DNA from: Pseudomonas multiresinivorans
GTDB lineage: Bacteria > Pseudomonadota > Gammaproteobacteria > Pseudomonadales > Pseudomonadaceae
Reading direction: 5' to 3'
Assembly: GCF_012971725.1 (NCBI RefSeq)
Contig: NZ_CP048833.1
Coordinates: forward strand, 3,720,001-3,784,000
DNA: 64,000 bases
Positions 39,401 through 45,923 of this stretch are shown here, one piece after another. The translations under genes and the position numbers were made by a program. How positions within the stretch are numbered: the stretch's first letter is position 1; the number at the start of each line of letters is the position of its first letter. The notes below the pieces were generated by a model. That model saw only the letters and a program-made list of their open reading frames with translations, searched no databases and was not told the DNA's origin.

Positions 39401-42020
39401 CATCGAGAATCCGCACGATGGCGCCCGCCTCGGCGGTGCCGGTCAGGACCAGGCCATTGCTGGGCGCCACGATAGGCGACGGTGGTGCAATAGTGTCGAC
39501 GGTCACCGTGCCGGCCAAGCTGGAGTTGCCGGCGGCGTCCCGGGCAATGGCATTGACCAGCGTGCCATTGGCCAGCGGCGTTTGCGGGCTGAAAGTCCAA
39601 TGTCCATTCGCATCGACGGTGGTCTGGCCGATCGGATTGCCACTGCCATCGAGCAGGATAATCGTCGCGCCGATTTCGCCGGTCCCAGCGATCACGCTGC
39701 CATTGCTCGCATCGATGTGCGGCGCGGCAGGTGCCATGGAATCCGTGGTCACCAGGACCACCGTGCTCTGGTGGTTGTTCGTCGTGTCGACCGCCGTCAC
39801 CTGCAGTTGCGTGCCATTGGGCAATTGCGCGCCGGGGGTATAACTCCAGCTGCCGTTTCCGTCGGCGGTAACGGCAGCGAGGAGAGTACCGTTGGCATCG
39901 CGGATCTCCACCCGCAGCCCGGGTTCGGCATGGCCGAAGATCATATGACCGTCGCTGGGTTCGACGACGGGAGCAGGCACAGTGCCGTCGTCGACCACGA
40001 CCGTGGACGGAGCGCCGACATTGCCGGAAGCGTCCTTGGCAAGGACTTTCACCTCGCTGCCGTTGGCCAGCGGCGGGGAGAAGGTGAACGACCAGGCGCC
40101 GTTGCCGTCGGCCTGGGTCTGGCCAATCTGTTGGCCATTGCCATTCAACAGCAGGATCGTCGCGCCGGGCTCGGCGGTGCCGGAAAACAATCCGCCATCG
40201 CTCGGGTTGACCAGTGGAGCCGCAGGCGCCAGCGCATCGACGGTGACGTGCCCCGGCAGGCTGGTGTTGCCAGCGGCATCGCATGCCGTGGCGGTCACCT
40301 CGGTACCGTTGGACAATGCCGAACCCGGGGTAAAGCTCCAGTGGCCGTTGCCGTCGGCCCGCACGGTGCCGATCGGAACTCCGCCGGGCCCGGTCAGGAC
40401 CACGGTACTGCCCGCCTCCGCGGTACCCTCCAGCAGGCTGCCATTGCTCGGGGCGATGGTTGGCGCAGTGGGCGCGACCGAGTCCACCGTCACACTCGAT
40501 GTGCCGCTGGTGCCCATCGGACCGCGCGCAATGGCATTGATCACCGTACCGTCGGGCAGCGGTACGGTTGGCGTAAAGCTCCAGTGCCCGTCGCCGCCGA
40601 CCAGCGCAACGCCGATCACCCCGCCCTGCGCATTGGTCAGGTACACCGTCGTACCGAAGGTGGCCGTGCCCTGGATGACGTGGCCGTTGCTCGCTTCCAT
40701 CACCGGCGACGGCAGGCTGCTCGGGTTCGGCGCGATCACTTGAACCAGAGGGCTGGCGTTGCCGGCCGCATCGTGGACGATTACCGAGACGGGCTGGCCG
40801 CCCAGCAGTGGCGGGTTCAGCGTGAGACTGAAACCACCGTCCGCGCCCACCTGCACAGTGATGTCCGGCACCCCATCATTGTTCAGGTCAATCGTGAGGG
40901 AACTGCCCGGCTCGGCATGGCCGGTCAACTGGCTGCCGTCGGCGCTGATGGCCAGGCCGCTGGCCGGCGCCGGTGGCGTGGTGTCCGGTGCGCTGACCAC
41001 GGTGGCAGGGCCGGTGTTGCCGGCGTGATCGGTCACCGTCACCGTGACGCTCTGGCCATTGTTCACCGGGGTGGGCAAGGTGATCTGGAAAGTCCCATCG
41101 GAACCGGCAACCCCACTGGCATCGGGTATGCCATCGCCGTTGGTGTCGACCTTCACAGTAGCGCCCGGCTCGGCACTGCCGCTGACCTTGCTGCCGTCTT
41201 CGGAGACCGTCACGCCTGTTGCGGCGCCCGGCGCCGTGGTGTCCGGTGCGGTGACCGTCGTGCCGGAACTGCCACTGCCGCCATTGGGGCCGCGCACGAT
41301 GACGGTGACAGTCTCGCCATTGCTCAACGGTGGGCTGACCGGGACCTGGAAGTTGCCATTGCCGTCCACCGGCGCACTGTAGTCCGGCTGGCCGTCGCCA
41401 TTGACGTCGACTTCGACGGTGCTACCGGGCGCGGCACGGCCGGAGATCGTGCTGCCGTCAGGGCTGACCGCGACATCGGTCGCTGGCGCCGGCGTCGCGG
41501 GCGGGTTGCTTCCGCTGCCACCACCGCCACCGCCCCCTCCGCCGCCGCTGGCAATGGCCGCACCGCCGGCGATTACCGCGGCAGCGGCGAGAATGGTTCC
41601 TGTCACGCCCAGGCCAGCGATACCGCCGGCAGCTCCGGCGCTACCCGCAGCAGCGGCCTCGGAGCCAGTAAGGGACTCGAACCCGGCGTCGATCGGCTCG
41701 GAGGCATAGGTGGCCGTGAGGGTGCCATCGGCGGCGACCTGGTCGAGCTCGGTCACCACCAGGTCACCCTTCTCGTTGACCAGGTAGAGCTGGCTGGGCG
41801 GCTGATCCGGGGCGTAGAAGTTGGCGATACGGATGGTTTCGCCATCCTTGAGGTGTACCACCAGATCCGCACCGACCTGCTGGTAACTGGCAACCGCATC
41901 AGCGGTGACATCCAGGGCCACGTTGCTGGCCTGCTGAAGAACGATGCTTCCTTGAACCGTCTGCTGCGTGGCGGTGGCTACCTCCACCTGAGATGCCACG
42001 ACCTTCGCCTGGATCGCCAT
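30417..42020 (-). CDS. bapA: Giant BapA-like biofilm adhesin with about 39 Ig-like repeats
   Basis: 3867 residues, exported by the three downstream genes. Residues 1-115 are the BapA/LapF prefix domain (ALDVTADAVASYQQVGADLVVHLKDGETIRIANFY). Residues 120-135 hold a small Ala/Gly stretch with AAAG, a possible LapG-type dialanine cleavage site, followed by a hydrophobic Ala/Gly/Ile segment and ten Gly in a row (about 159-168). About 180-3380 are Ig-like repeats: three of an NGDG-x-PD type, 35 of about 82 residues (pattern P-SNG..SGTAE.G..V, IGQ..ADG.G.WSF.P, DAAGN), and one last NGDT type. The last 400 residues hold different beta domains and degenerate RTX nonapeptides (GTAGADVFLG, GNAGADLF, GDGNDTI) as secretion signal. 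ATG 42020 follows AGAGGAAG. Only two Cys were seen. Confidence 0.93.
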   Translation of the reverse strand: MAIQAKVVASQVEVATATQQTVQGSIVLQQASNVALDVTADAVASYQQVGADLVVHLKDGETIRIANFYAPDQPPSQLYLVNEKGDLVVTELDQVAADGTLTATYASEPIDAGFESLTGSEAAAAGSAGAAGGIAGLGVTGTILAAAAVIAGGAAIASGGGGGGGGGGSGSNPPATPAPATDVAVSPDGSTISGRAAPGSTVEVDVNGDGQPDYSAPVDGNGNFQVPVSPPLSNGETVTVIVRGPNGGSGSSGTTVTAPDTTAPGAATGVTVSEDGSKVSGSAEPGATVKVDTNGDGIPDASGVAGSDGTFQITLPTPVNNGQSVTVTVTDHAGNTGPATVVSAPDTTPPAPASGLAISADGSQLTGHAEPGSSLTIDLNNDGVPDITVQVGADGGFSLTLNPPLLGGQPVSVIVHDAAGNASPLVQVIAPNPSSLPSPVMEASNGHVIQGTATFGTTVYLTNAQGGVIGVALVGGDGHWSFTPTVPLPDGTVINAIARGPMGTSGTSSVTVDSVAPTAPTIAPSNGSLLEGTAEAGSTVVLTGPGGVPIGTVRADGNGHWSFTPGSALSNGTEVTATACDAAGNTSLPGHVTVDALAPAAPLVNPSDGGLFSGTAEPGATILLLNGNGQQIGQTQADGNGAWSFTFSPPLANGSEVKVLAKDASGNVGAPSTVVVDDGTVPAPVVEPSDGHMIFGHAEPGLRVEIRDANGTLLAAVTADGNGSWSYTPGAQLPNGTQLQVTAVDTTNNHQSTVVLVTTDSMAPAAPHIDASNGSVIAGTGEIGATIILLDGSGNPIGQTTVDANGHWTFSPQTPLANGTLVNAIARDAAGNSSLAGTVTVDTIAPPSPIVAPSNGLVLTGTAEAGAIVRILDAGGNLIGQTSADGSGNWSFTPPTQIPNGSVLSVVAVDPSGNPSLASSVTVDGLAPSVPVIAPSNGSVLSGTAEANARVILTDGSGNPIGQVTADGSGHWSFAPGVPLANGTVVNAVARDAAGNTSTSAQATVDAVAPPAPQVNPSNGLQLSGTAEPGSIVLISDGNGNPLGQVTVGVNGAWSFTFGQQQPDGTLLQVTARDAAGNTSIAASTTVNSALVSPPQVDASNGVDFSGTAEAGQQIVIRDGNGNLIGQTSADGNGHWSFSAGSALANGAAYQVVAVDPGSGRSSVPVSGTVDSVAPAAPTIDGSNGTSLSGSAEAGSTVTLRDGSGNLIGQVSADGTGHWSFTPASPLPNGTVVNAVASDAAGNASTPASTTVDNVAPPTPTVDPSNGALVEGSAEPGATIVVRDAGGNVIGQVTADGGGHWSFAPQPALANGTQLTVQARDAAGNESGTASVTVDTQAPAAPVVEPSSGSELSGTAEANAEVVIISANGQVIAQVPVSPGGTWSYTPSSPLPDGATLSVVAVDSAGNRSGTTTITVDSTPPAAPLVNPSNGASISGTAEPGSTVTATDGSNNPVGQTTADGQGNWSITPTTSLPNGSTVTVVATDAAGNPSIGTSTVVDSSAPSTPVVNPSNGTSLSGTGEEGSTLVFTDGSGNALGQTTVGAGGVWSFTPHQPLADGTVVTVVAKDAAGNQSGTAQITVDAAPPANPTLDPSNGVSLTGTGEIGSTVIISVAGSEVARVVVGNDGHWSYTPSSQLANNTNVSVVAVDAAGNSSQTVSGVIDSVAPPTPTILPSEGLTFSGTAEAGAMVILTDAGGNPIGQTTADADGRWTFSAGTQVPDGTVVNAIARDAAGNSSGAASTTVDADAPAAPLINPSNGTSVSGTAEIGSTITLVYANNVLIGQATTDSSGKWTFSLSPPLPDGTVITVVAQDAAGNTSNAASIVIDSISPPAPTVLPSNGSSLSGTAEAGSTVIVSLGGVELGRVQADINGHWTLPLSPTLGDGTQPSVVAVDAAGNASAPTTVTIDAVAPGAPTISDSNGTLLIGTAEAGSTVILTNGSGTAIGQTTADSSGHWSFTPPVPLPNGTSVTAVAQDAAGNTGPSASVVVDTALPNPPVIEPSNGATISGTADALALVRILDAGGNVLIEVNADGSGHWSWTPSAPLANGVEVRAVVVDGTRVSGVSSVIIDALPPAQPVVQPSNGILLSGSAEAGSVITLLDGGGQLIGSTTADAAGKWSFSPGSPLADGTQVQVLATDAAGNTSIPGLTTIDAVAPAAPVVAPSNGSVLAGTAEANATILLTDGNGNVIGQTTADGSGNWSFTPIAALANGTVVNAVARDAAGNTSVLGSTTIDSVAPGVPTVDPSNGVVLSGTAEANATILITDGNGNPIGQTVANGSGQWSFTPGTPLANGVVVDVVARDAAGNTSGVASTTVDAVSPPNPTIDLSNGTLLSGTAEANATVILTDGNGNPIGQVRADGAGNWSLTVSPALANGTLVNAVARDAAGNTSGPVSTTIDSVAPANPTIAASNGNELHGTAEINATVILTDGNGNLIGQTTANGSGVWSFTPGTALANGTVVNAVARDAVGNTSGAASTTIDSVAPATPTIDPSNGSLLSGTAEANATVILTDGNGNPIGQTTANGSGNWSFTPGVALPDGAVVNVVARDAAGNSSGVATTTVDALPPPTPTVEPSNGTHLAGTAEAGARVILTDGGGNPIGQTTADGSGHWSFNPGTALANGTVVNVQARDAAGNSSGIVTTTVDSVAPPTPTIDPSNGTQLAGTAESSATVILHDGNGNLIGTTQADGSGHWSFTPSPALANGTTVSAVAQDAAGNTSGAASTVVDSQAPNPPVCDPSNGALLSGTGEVGATILISVGGVTLAQVQVDGSGHWNYAPPIGLQDGVQVSVVARDAAGNLSSAVNVTVDAVAPPAPVIASSDGTVFAGTAEANATVLLSIGGSVLAEVKVDANGNWQYVPAVPVGDGVLVSASARDAAGNVGLPGDVTVDASLPAIPVINPSNGLSISGTAEANATVLISVNGVQVAQVTVNGDGSWSYVPGVPLADGAVVSAIARDASSNLSGTATAVVDALAPAVPVVTPSNGSVLSGTAEAGATVILSVGGVPIAQVTADASGHWSYAPGTALANGVQVSVVARDAAGNTSGAVSVTVDSVAPNAPTIAASNGVTFSGTAEANSTVIITGANGALLGQVTTNASGIWSFTPGVPLGNGVVVSVVAKDAAGNVSVAASTTVDAVAPSVPVVTPSNGTVFSGTAEAGSTVILSVGGAVIGQVTANAQGQWSFAPGTAVANNAQVSIVSKDAVGNTSVAASVTVDAVAPTAPIVAPSNGTLLSGTAEIGSTVILKVGGAVIAQVTADGTGHWSFTPGTALANNTQVSVTAKDAAGNVSVATTVSIDSVAPVAPSGLSVSANGTVLTGIAEANSTVKVIINGDTNNPITVQANGSGNFTVNLSPALTAGQVLTVNAVDTAGNVGSAIQIQAPDLTRPVLTIAEAADGYINKTELSDGIQVRVGLTAGAQVGQTLTLRYSGAGGFTYTQAHVLTAAEVLAGVVLVTLLPAAGVGVIPQGTATLTADVNGGLAATPASFTVDTLAPGAPVLSLAGNVLGIGGEVNSTLLVDVNVAGLSSHTELSAGSTGIGSLDLLSGLTGVSLTWDQLLDASVSVASRDAAGNVGNVASINLENVLTQNTVTIGGLGLAVGLLPPTLGISGTAIAGGSLAVQVITPAVNVTLHPIVDATGHFTINLLAADLLGQLGLSVTQILNLGSQLSLQLIAYDASGHQSAIYGISLTGSGLTLAIGEVSVTGTAGADVFLGQNGAEHFYGNAGADLFLHVGTGDIVQAGDGNDTIQLQATNFKSIDGGNGFDTVMLDHGISLNYGAVGTGTWTNIERVDMGKGDAGGSLTLTAAQVDAVTDGNNVLQVTGDSNDTLTVRGAVDTGVNQVHSGISYDVYTFGNTTLLVEENTVHVVVS
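31880..41500 (-). repeat. Tandem Ig-like repeat array inside bapA
   Basis: About 39 units, 35 of them near 246 bp. The units coding VDPSNG..LSGTAEANATVILTDGNG (about 34.0-35.7 kb) are the most alike at DNA level, a sign of recent expansion or gene conversion. Long open frames on the opposite strand across this stretch are by-products of the repeat composition. Confidence 0.9.
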
Positions 42021-42207
42021 GCTGACTTCCTCTGACCGGAACTGTTGTTGTTTATGGCCTGAAAGAAATAGCAGCTTCTGTACAAGGCGCCGGAGGCACT
42101 CCAACGAGCTCTTGGACGAAAGGTTTAATCGAAAGGTAGTAACCTAAGCACCCGCTGGAAAGTTCAGATATCGGCCATCAATGGCAGATATAGGCGCTGG
42201 CCTCTAC

Positions 42208-42233
42208 TCAATTAATTTTCGACAATTAATTGA
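42208..42233. promoter_or_regulatory. Perfect 10-bp inverted repeat upstream of bapA
   Basis: TCAATTAATT (42208-42217), spacer TTCGAC, AATTAATTGA (42224-42233). It lies about 190-210 bases before the adhesin start codon, a common operator distance for a long-leader promoter. No regulator can be named. Confidence 0.55.
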
Positions 42234-42709
42234 CATACACCGCAAGCAGCGTCAGTCCGGGAACACACTCTTCTCATTGCGAGTCATCGGCTGCACTTCG
42301 CCGCCACAGCCCCTTCATGACAATATTCAGTCGCTTGCCTGACTATCGCCAACAGCTTACACCCATGTAATCCATGGCTTACAAGAATACCGTTCGTCGG
42401 AAAATCTGATCATGCAATCCTGTCCGGACGGTCATGCCGATTTCCAGCCCAGCCAGCCCGCCGAGGCCCGCTCCAGAGCGAAGCGGCGGAATAGACAGGC
42501 TGACATGCAAAATCGAATGTAAATTCCCGTTCTCCAACGACACGGCTGGAAGATCGTCACCGCTGAATACGCGAGCGCGAAACTTCGGCAAAGGGGTGTA
42601 TTACCGGGTTTCGTTATCCAATCGGATCACATCGGCACTTTCAAAGTTGTCTTTTTTCTCGCAAGGAGAATCCCAGCGACAGGGCAAAGGCAGGGATATG
42701 ACGCGAGGA

Positions 42710-42756
42710 CCGGGACTATTTCCCGGCAATTGGCGCCGAACTTTAGTTCGGCCAAT
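42710..42756. promoter_or_regulatory. Two adjacent hairpins downstream of mqo
   Basis: CCGGGA/TCCCGG with a CTATT loop (42710-42726), then ATTGG-CG-CCGAACT-TT-AGTTCGG-CCAAT (42729-42756), perfect apart from a 2-base bulge. They lie 90-130 bases past the mqo stop and may end or protect the mqo message, but no T-run follows on the minus strand. Confidence 0.45.
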
Positions 42757-42842
42757 AGAAGAGTGAATGAACAGGAAGAAAGTGGTTCCGAAGACCGGGA
42801 TGGAAGTCCGGCCCTCGGAACTTGCTTATTCAGCGCGGCAAC

Positions 42843-44477
42843 TTAAAGCGCCATGTCGCTGGAAGCTTTTTCCGCAGCCGGGGCGACGGCGGTCGGCTGC
42901 GCGGCCGGTGCCTGGTCGATGGCTGGCGGCGGGTCCAGTTGCAAGACCTTGGCGGTGTAGCTCCACTCGGCGAAGGTCTTCTCCGGGCTGTCGTTGAGCT
43001 TGGTGCCATAGCTCGGGACGATCTGGTGGACCTTGGCCTGCCACTCGGGCGTGGCGAGCTTGTCCTTGAACACCTTCTCCAGCACGTTGAGCATGATCGG
43101 CGCGGCAGTGGAAGCGCCCGGCGATGCGCCCAGCAGGCCGGCAATGCTGCCGTCGGCGGAAGCGACGATCTCGGTGCCCAGTTTCAGCACACCGCCCTTC
43201 TCTTCGTCACGCTTGATGATCTGCACGCGCTGGCCGGCCTGCCACAGGCGCCAGTCCTCGGCCTTGGCTTCCGGGAAGTATTCGCGCAGCGCGGCGAGAC
43301 GGTCGTCATCGGAGAGCATCAGCTGGCCGGCGAGGTATTCCACCAGCGGGTACTCGTCGATGCCCACGCGGGTCATCGGCCAGACGTTATGCACGTTGGT
43401 GCTGCCCAGCAGGTCGAGGTAGGAGCCTTCCTTGAGGAACTTGGTGGAGAAAGTGGCGAACGGCCCGAACAGGATCACGCGCTTGCCGTCGAGCACACGG
43501 GTGTCCAGGTGCGGCACGGACATCGGAGGTGCGCCAACCGACGCCTTGCCGTAGGCCTTGGCCAGGTGCTGCTGGGCGATGGTCGGGTTCTCGGTGACCA
43601 GGAACGAACCACCCACCGGGAAGCCGGCGTAGTCCTTGGCTTCCTCGATACCGGACTTCTGCAACAGGCGCAGCGCGCCGCCGCCAGCACCGATGAAGAC
43701 GAACTTGGCGTCGGTCTCGGTAACGCTGCCGTCCTTGAGGTTCTTGTACTCGACGCGCCAGGTGCCATCGTCGTTACGGGTGATGTTCTCGACTTCGCTG
43801 GAGAGCTTCAGGCTGAAGTTCGGCCTGGTCTGCAGGTAGCCGGCGAACTGGCGGGTGACCTCGCCGAAGTTCACATCGGTGCCGATGGGCGTCCAGGTGG
43901 CGGCGATCTTCTGCGAAGGATCGCGGCCCTGCATCATCAGCGGCACCCACTTGGCGATCTGCGCCGGGTCTTCCGAGTACTGCATGCCGCGGAACAGCGG
44001 GCTGGCCTGCAGCGCCTCGTAGCGCTTCTTGAGGAAGGCGATGTTGTCATCACCCCAGACGAAGCTCATGTGCGGGGTGGAGTTGATGAACGAGCGCGGG
44101 TTCTTCAGCACGCCGCTCTGCACCTGCCAGGCCCAGAACTGACGGGAGATCTGGAACGACTCGTTGATCTCCACCGCCTTGGCGATGGTGACGTTGCCGT
44201 CCTTGTCTTCCGGCGTGTAGTTCAGCTCGGCCAGGGCCGAATGGCCGGTGCCGGCGTTGTTCCAGCCGTTGGAGCTTTCCTGGGCAACGCCGTCGAGGCG
44301 TTCGACCATTTCCATCGACCAACCCGGTTCCAGCTCATTGAGCCAGACGCCCAGGGTGGTGCTCATGATGCCGCCGCCGATCAGCAGCACGTCGACTTTC
44401 TTGGTTTCCGCGAAGGCGGGCGCGCAATTCACTGCCAGGGCGAGGCCCAGCAGCGCCCCGCTAACTTTCTTGATCAT
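42843..44477 (-). CDS. mqo: Malate:quinone oxidoreductase with N-terminal signal peptide
   Basis: 544 residues. FAD enzyme that oxidises malate to oxaloacetate and passes electrons to quinone; it replaces or assists NAD-malate dehydrogenase in the TCA cycle. The FAD loop VDVLLIGGGIMSTTLGVWL starts at residue 29. QESSNGWNNAGTGHSALAELNYTPE is the family signature, and GNEGSAxGLLGASPG-like SIAGLLGASPGASTAAPIMLNVLE is near the C-terminus. Residues 1-24 (MIKKVSGALLGLALAVNCAPAFAE) look like a cleavable signal peptide, absent from most Mqo; many Pseudomonas MqoA-type proteins share it, from memory. The C-terminal 40 residues are a Pro/Ala-rich tail. Promoter candidate at 44733-44762. Confidence 0.95.
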   Translation of the reverse strand: MIKKVSGALLGLALAVNCAPAFAETKKVDVLLIGGGIMSTTLGVWLNELEPGWSMEMVERLDGVAQESSNGWNNAGTGHSALAELNYTPEDKDGNVTIAKAVEINESFQISRQFWAWQVQSGVLKNPRSFINSTPHMSFVWGDDNIAFLKKRYEALQASPLFRGMQYSEDPAQIAKWVPLMMQGRDPSQKIAATWTPIGTDVNFGEVTRQFAGYLQTRPNFSLKLSSEVENITRNDDGTWRVEYKNLKDGSVTETDAKFVFIGAGGGALRLLQKSGIEEAKDYAGFPVGGSFLVTENPTIAQQHLAKAYGKASVGAPPMSVPHLDTRVLDGKRVILFGPFATFSTKFLKEGSYLDLLGSTNVHNVWPMTRVGIDEYPLVEYLAGQLMLSDDDRLAALREYFPEAKAEDWRLWQAGQRVQIIKRDEEKGGVLKLGTEIVASADGSIAGLLGASPGASTAAPIMLNVLEKVFKDKLATPEWQAKVHQIVPSYGTKLNDSPEKTFAEWSYTAKVLQLDPPPAIDQAPAAQPTAVAPAAEKASSDMAL

Positions 44478-44732
44478 CGAAAGGTTTCTCGTCGTTAGGG
44501 CTTGGCCTTCCCCACCGGCGTCATTCAGCGTGAAGGCCGCGCCCCGCGCAAATAGCGCGAACGATGGGCAAGGCGACAGATGACGAGGATGAGTCGGGAC
44601 TCAGTTCCCTCCTCCGCCGGCTCTGAGGCCTGCTTGATGGAATGAGGGACGTCCTGCGCAGAGAGACACGCAAAGCCTTCGGCTTTGGCTTTTGTTGTGG
44701 GAGGGATGCATGGTCTGCTGAAACGTTTGTGC

Positions 44733-44762
44733 ATTCTATAGAAAGCCGCGGCTATTCACCAA
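44733..44762 (-). promoter_or_regulatory. Candidate mqo promoter
   Basis: On the minus strand TTGGTG (44762-44757), an 18-base spacer and TAGAAT (44738-44733), inside TATAGAAT. Transcription would begin near 44726, leaving about 250 bases before the mqo ATG, long enough for leader control. Confidence 0.5.
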
Positions 44763-44840
44763 GCGTCCTGGTCAACTATCGACCAGCCGGTTTGTATGTA
44801 TGTGTGTTCTCAAGTTGCACGCAGAGCGCGGCCCGAAGCT

Positions 44841-44920
44841 GTAGGAGCGAGCTTGCTCGCGAACCGACCTCAGCGCCGGTATCGCCGGGTAATCCTTCGC
44901 GAGCAAGCTCGCTCCTACAA
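44841..44920. repeat. REP pair, GAGCGAGCTTGCTCGCGAA class
   Basis: TGTAGGAGCGAGCTTGCTCG and inverted partner CGAGCAAGCTCGCTCCTACA with a spacer, in the mqo-gntR gap. Confidence 0.85.
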
Positions 44921-45122
44921 AATGCGGCGCCCTTGCTACACCGGCCCTGCACCACAACGTTACCGAAGCGCACCGCGAGCGCGCGCTATCCGCCCCATCC
45001 GTTACCGTTTCGCCCCTTTGCCCACCACGGTTCCTGCGTCAATTTCCGCCGCCCGCCGCTCTACCCCGGCTACTTCCAATCACTTCGCCATCATTGGCAC
45101 GGCATCTGCTTATTTGCATGCA

Positions 45123-45146
45123 TGGATAATTGGATCCAAGAATCCA
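45123..45146. promoter_or_regulatory. Large nested palindrome at the gntR-like start, candidate operator
   Basis: Core TTGGATCCAA (45130-45139) is a perfect palindrome. Outer TGGAT (45123-45127) and ATCCA (45142-45146) are symmetrical about the same centre, so 20 of 24 positions obey dyad symmetry. It ends 15 bases before ATG 45162, just before the GAGGAAA ribosome site, a place where a bound regulator would block its own transcription. Confidence 0.6.
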
Positions 45147-45161
45147 CGAGGAAACATCCCC

Positions 45162-45827
45162 ATGCGCCTGGTGCCCACTGCCCGCCCACCGATGAGTGCC
45201 GAAGACGAGGCCTACGACCACCTCCTCCAGGCCATCTGCACCGGCCATTACAAGACCGGCGACCGTCTGGTGGCCGAAGACATCGCCAGCGAGATCGGCA
45301 TGAGCCGGATGCCCGTGCGCGGCGCCTTCAAGCGCCTGGACGCCGAGGGCCTGGTGACCTTGCGGCCCAATCGCGGCGCCATCGTCAGCGGCCTGAACAT
45401 CGAGGAGATGCGTGAAGTCTTCGAGATGCGCAGCGCCCTCGAAGGCCTGGCCATCCGCATTGCCGTGCCGCAACTGACCGACCGCGACATCTCGCGCCTG
45501 GAGCGCATGCTCGACGAGATGGACGACTACCGCGACGACAGCGCCGAGTGGGTCAGCCGCCACCGCGCCTTCCACGAATACCTCTGCAGCCTCGCCGGGC
45601 GCCCTCGCCTGCTGCGCCAGATCACCGCGCTGTATTCGGTGATCGAGCCGCACATGCGCCTGTGGCTGCAGCACGTCGACAAGCCCATGAGCGCCCGCGA
45701 GGAACACGCCGTGATCCTCGACGCACTGCGCTCGGGCGATGCCCGCGAAGCCGAGCGGGTGATCTGCGATCACATCGAGGGGACGATTCCGTCCCTGGCC
45801 AAATTCCTGGAGGCGCAAGCCACCTGA
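45162..45827 (+). CDS. GntR-family regulator, FadR/FCD subfamily
   Basis: 221 residues. Winged HTH at about 14-78 (YDHLLQAICTGHYKTGDRLVAEDIASEIGMSRMPVRGAFKRLDAEGLVTLRPNRGAIV). The all-helical FCD ligand domain follows from about 85 (MREVFEMRSALEGLAIRIA), with metal-site residues suggested by RHRAFHEYL, EEHAVILDAL and CDHIEG. GAGGAAA lies 9 bases before ATG 45162. It heads a run of plus-strand genes for a transporter, a PotF-like protein, a gamma-glutamyltransferase and an aldo/keto reductase, which are the likely targets. FCD regulators usually sense a carboxylic acid or amino acid. The palindrome just upstream suggests autoregulation. Confidence 0.92.
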   Translation: MRLVPTARPPMSAEDEAYDHLLQAICTGHYKTGDRLVAEDIASEIGMSRMPVRGAFKRLDAEGLVTLRPNRGAIVSGLNIEEMREVFEMRSALEGLAIRIAVPQLTDRDISRLERMLDEMDDYRDDSAEWVSRHRAFHEYLCSLAGRPRLLRQITALYSVIEPHMRLWLQHVDKPMSAREEHAVILDALRSGDAREAERVICDHIEGTIPSLAKFLEAQAT

Positions 45828-45923
45828 GCCGCAATCCACCGAAGAGAATCGAAGCAACGGGCGCCTAGACCCGTACTTCTGTGTCCCTGAACTGCCCCTG
45901 GCAACCCCACCCCGGAGAGCAAC

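Larger units (their letters stand above)
42021..42842. promoter_or_regulatory. AT-rich bapA upstream region
   Basis: 822 bases between the mqo stop and the bapA start, roughly 40-50% GC by eye against well over 60% around it. It holds a perfect 10-6-10 palindrome (42208-42233), a small dyad GCCAT-CA-ATGGC (42174-42185), and two adjacent hairpins (42710-42756). I found no convincing protein gene and no clear -35/-10 pair. The composition fits binding by MvaT/H-NS-type silencers, which is inference. Confidence 0.55.
44478..45161. other. Divergent gap between mqo and gntR-like gene
   Basis: 684 bases. It holds a minus-strand promoter for mqo (44733-44762) with an untranslated leader of about 250 bases, a REP pair (44841-44920), and the palindrome at 45123-45146 in front of the GntR gene. 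The stretch 44925-45120 shows nothing I recognise. Confidence 0.6.

Noticed and set aside
42379..42591. 70-codon minus-strand ORF upstream of bapA
   Set aside because: TTG start, no ribosome site, no recognisable family. I treat it as chance, though it is the best ORF in that gap.
42780..42829. GTTCCGA...TCGGAAC stem after mqo as terminator
   Set aside because: Arms of 7 bp are separated by 23 bases and there is no T-run on the minus strand; too weak to call.
44671..44690. Hairpin AAAGCC-TTC-GGCTTT followed by GGCTTTTG as a plus-strand terminator
   Set aside because: Short stem, interrupted T-run and no plus-strand gene upstream; it lies inside the predicted mqo leader and may be part of that.
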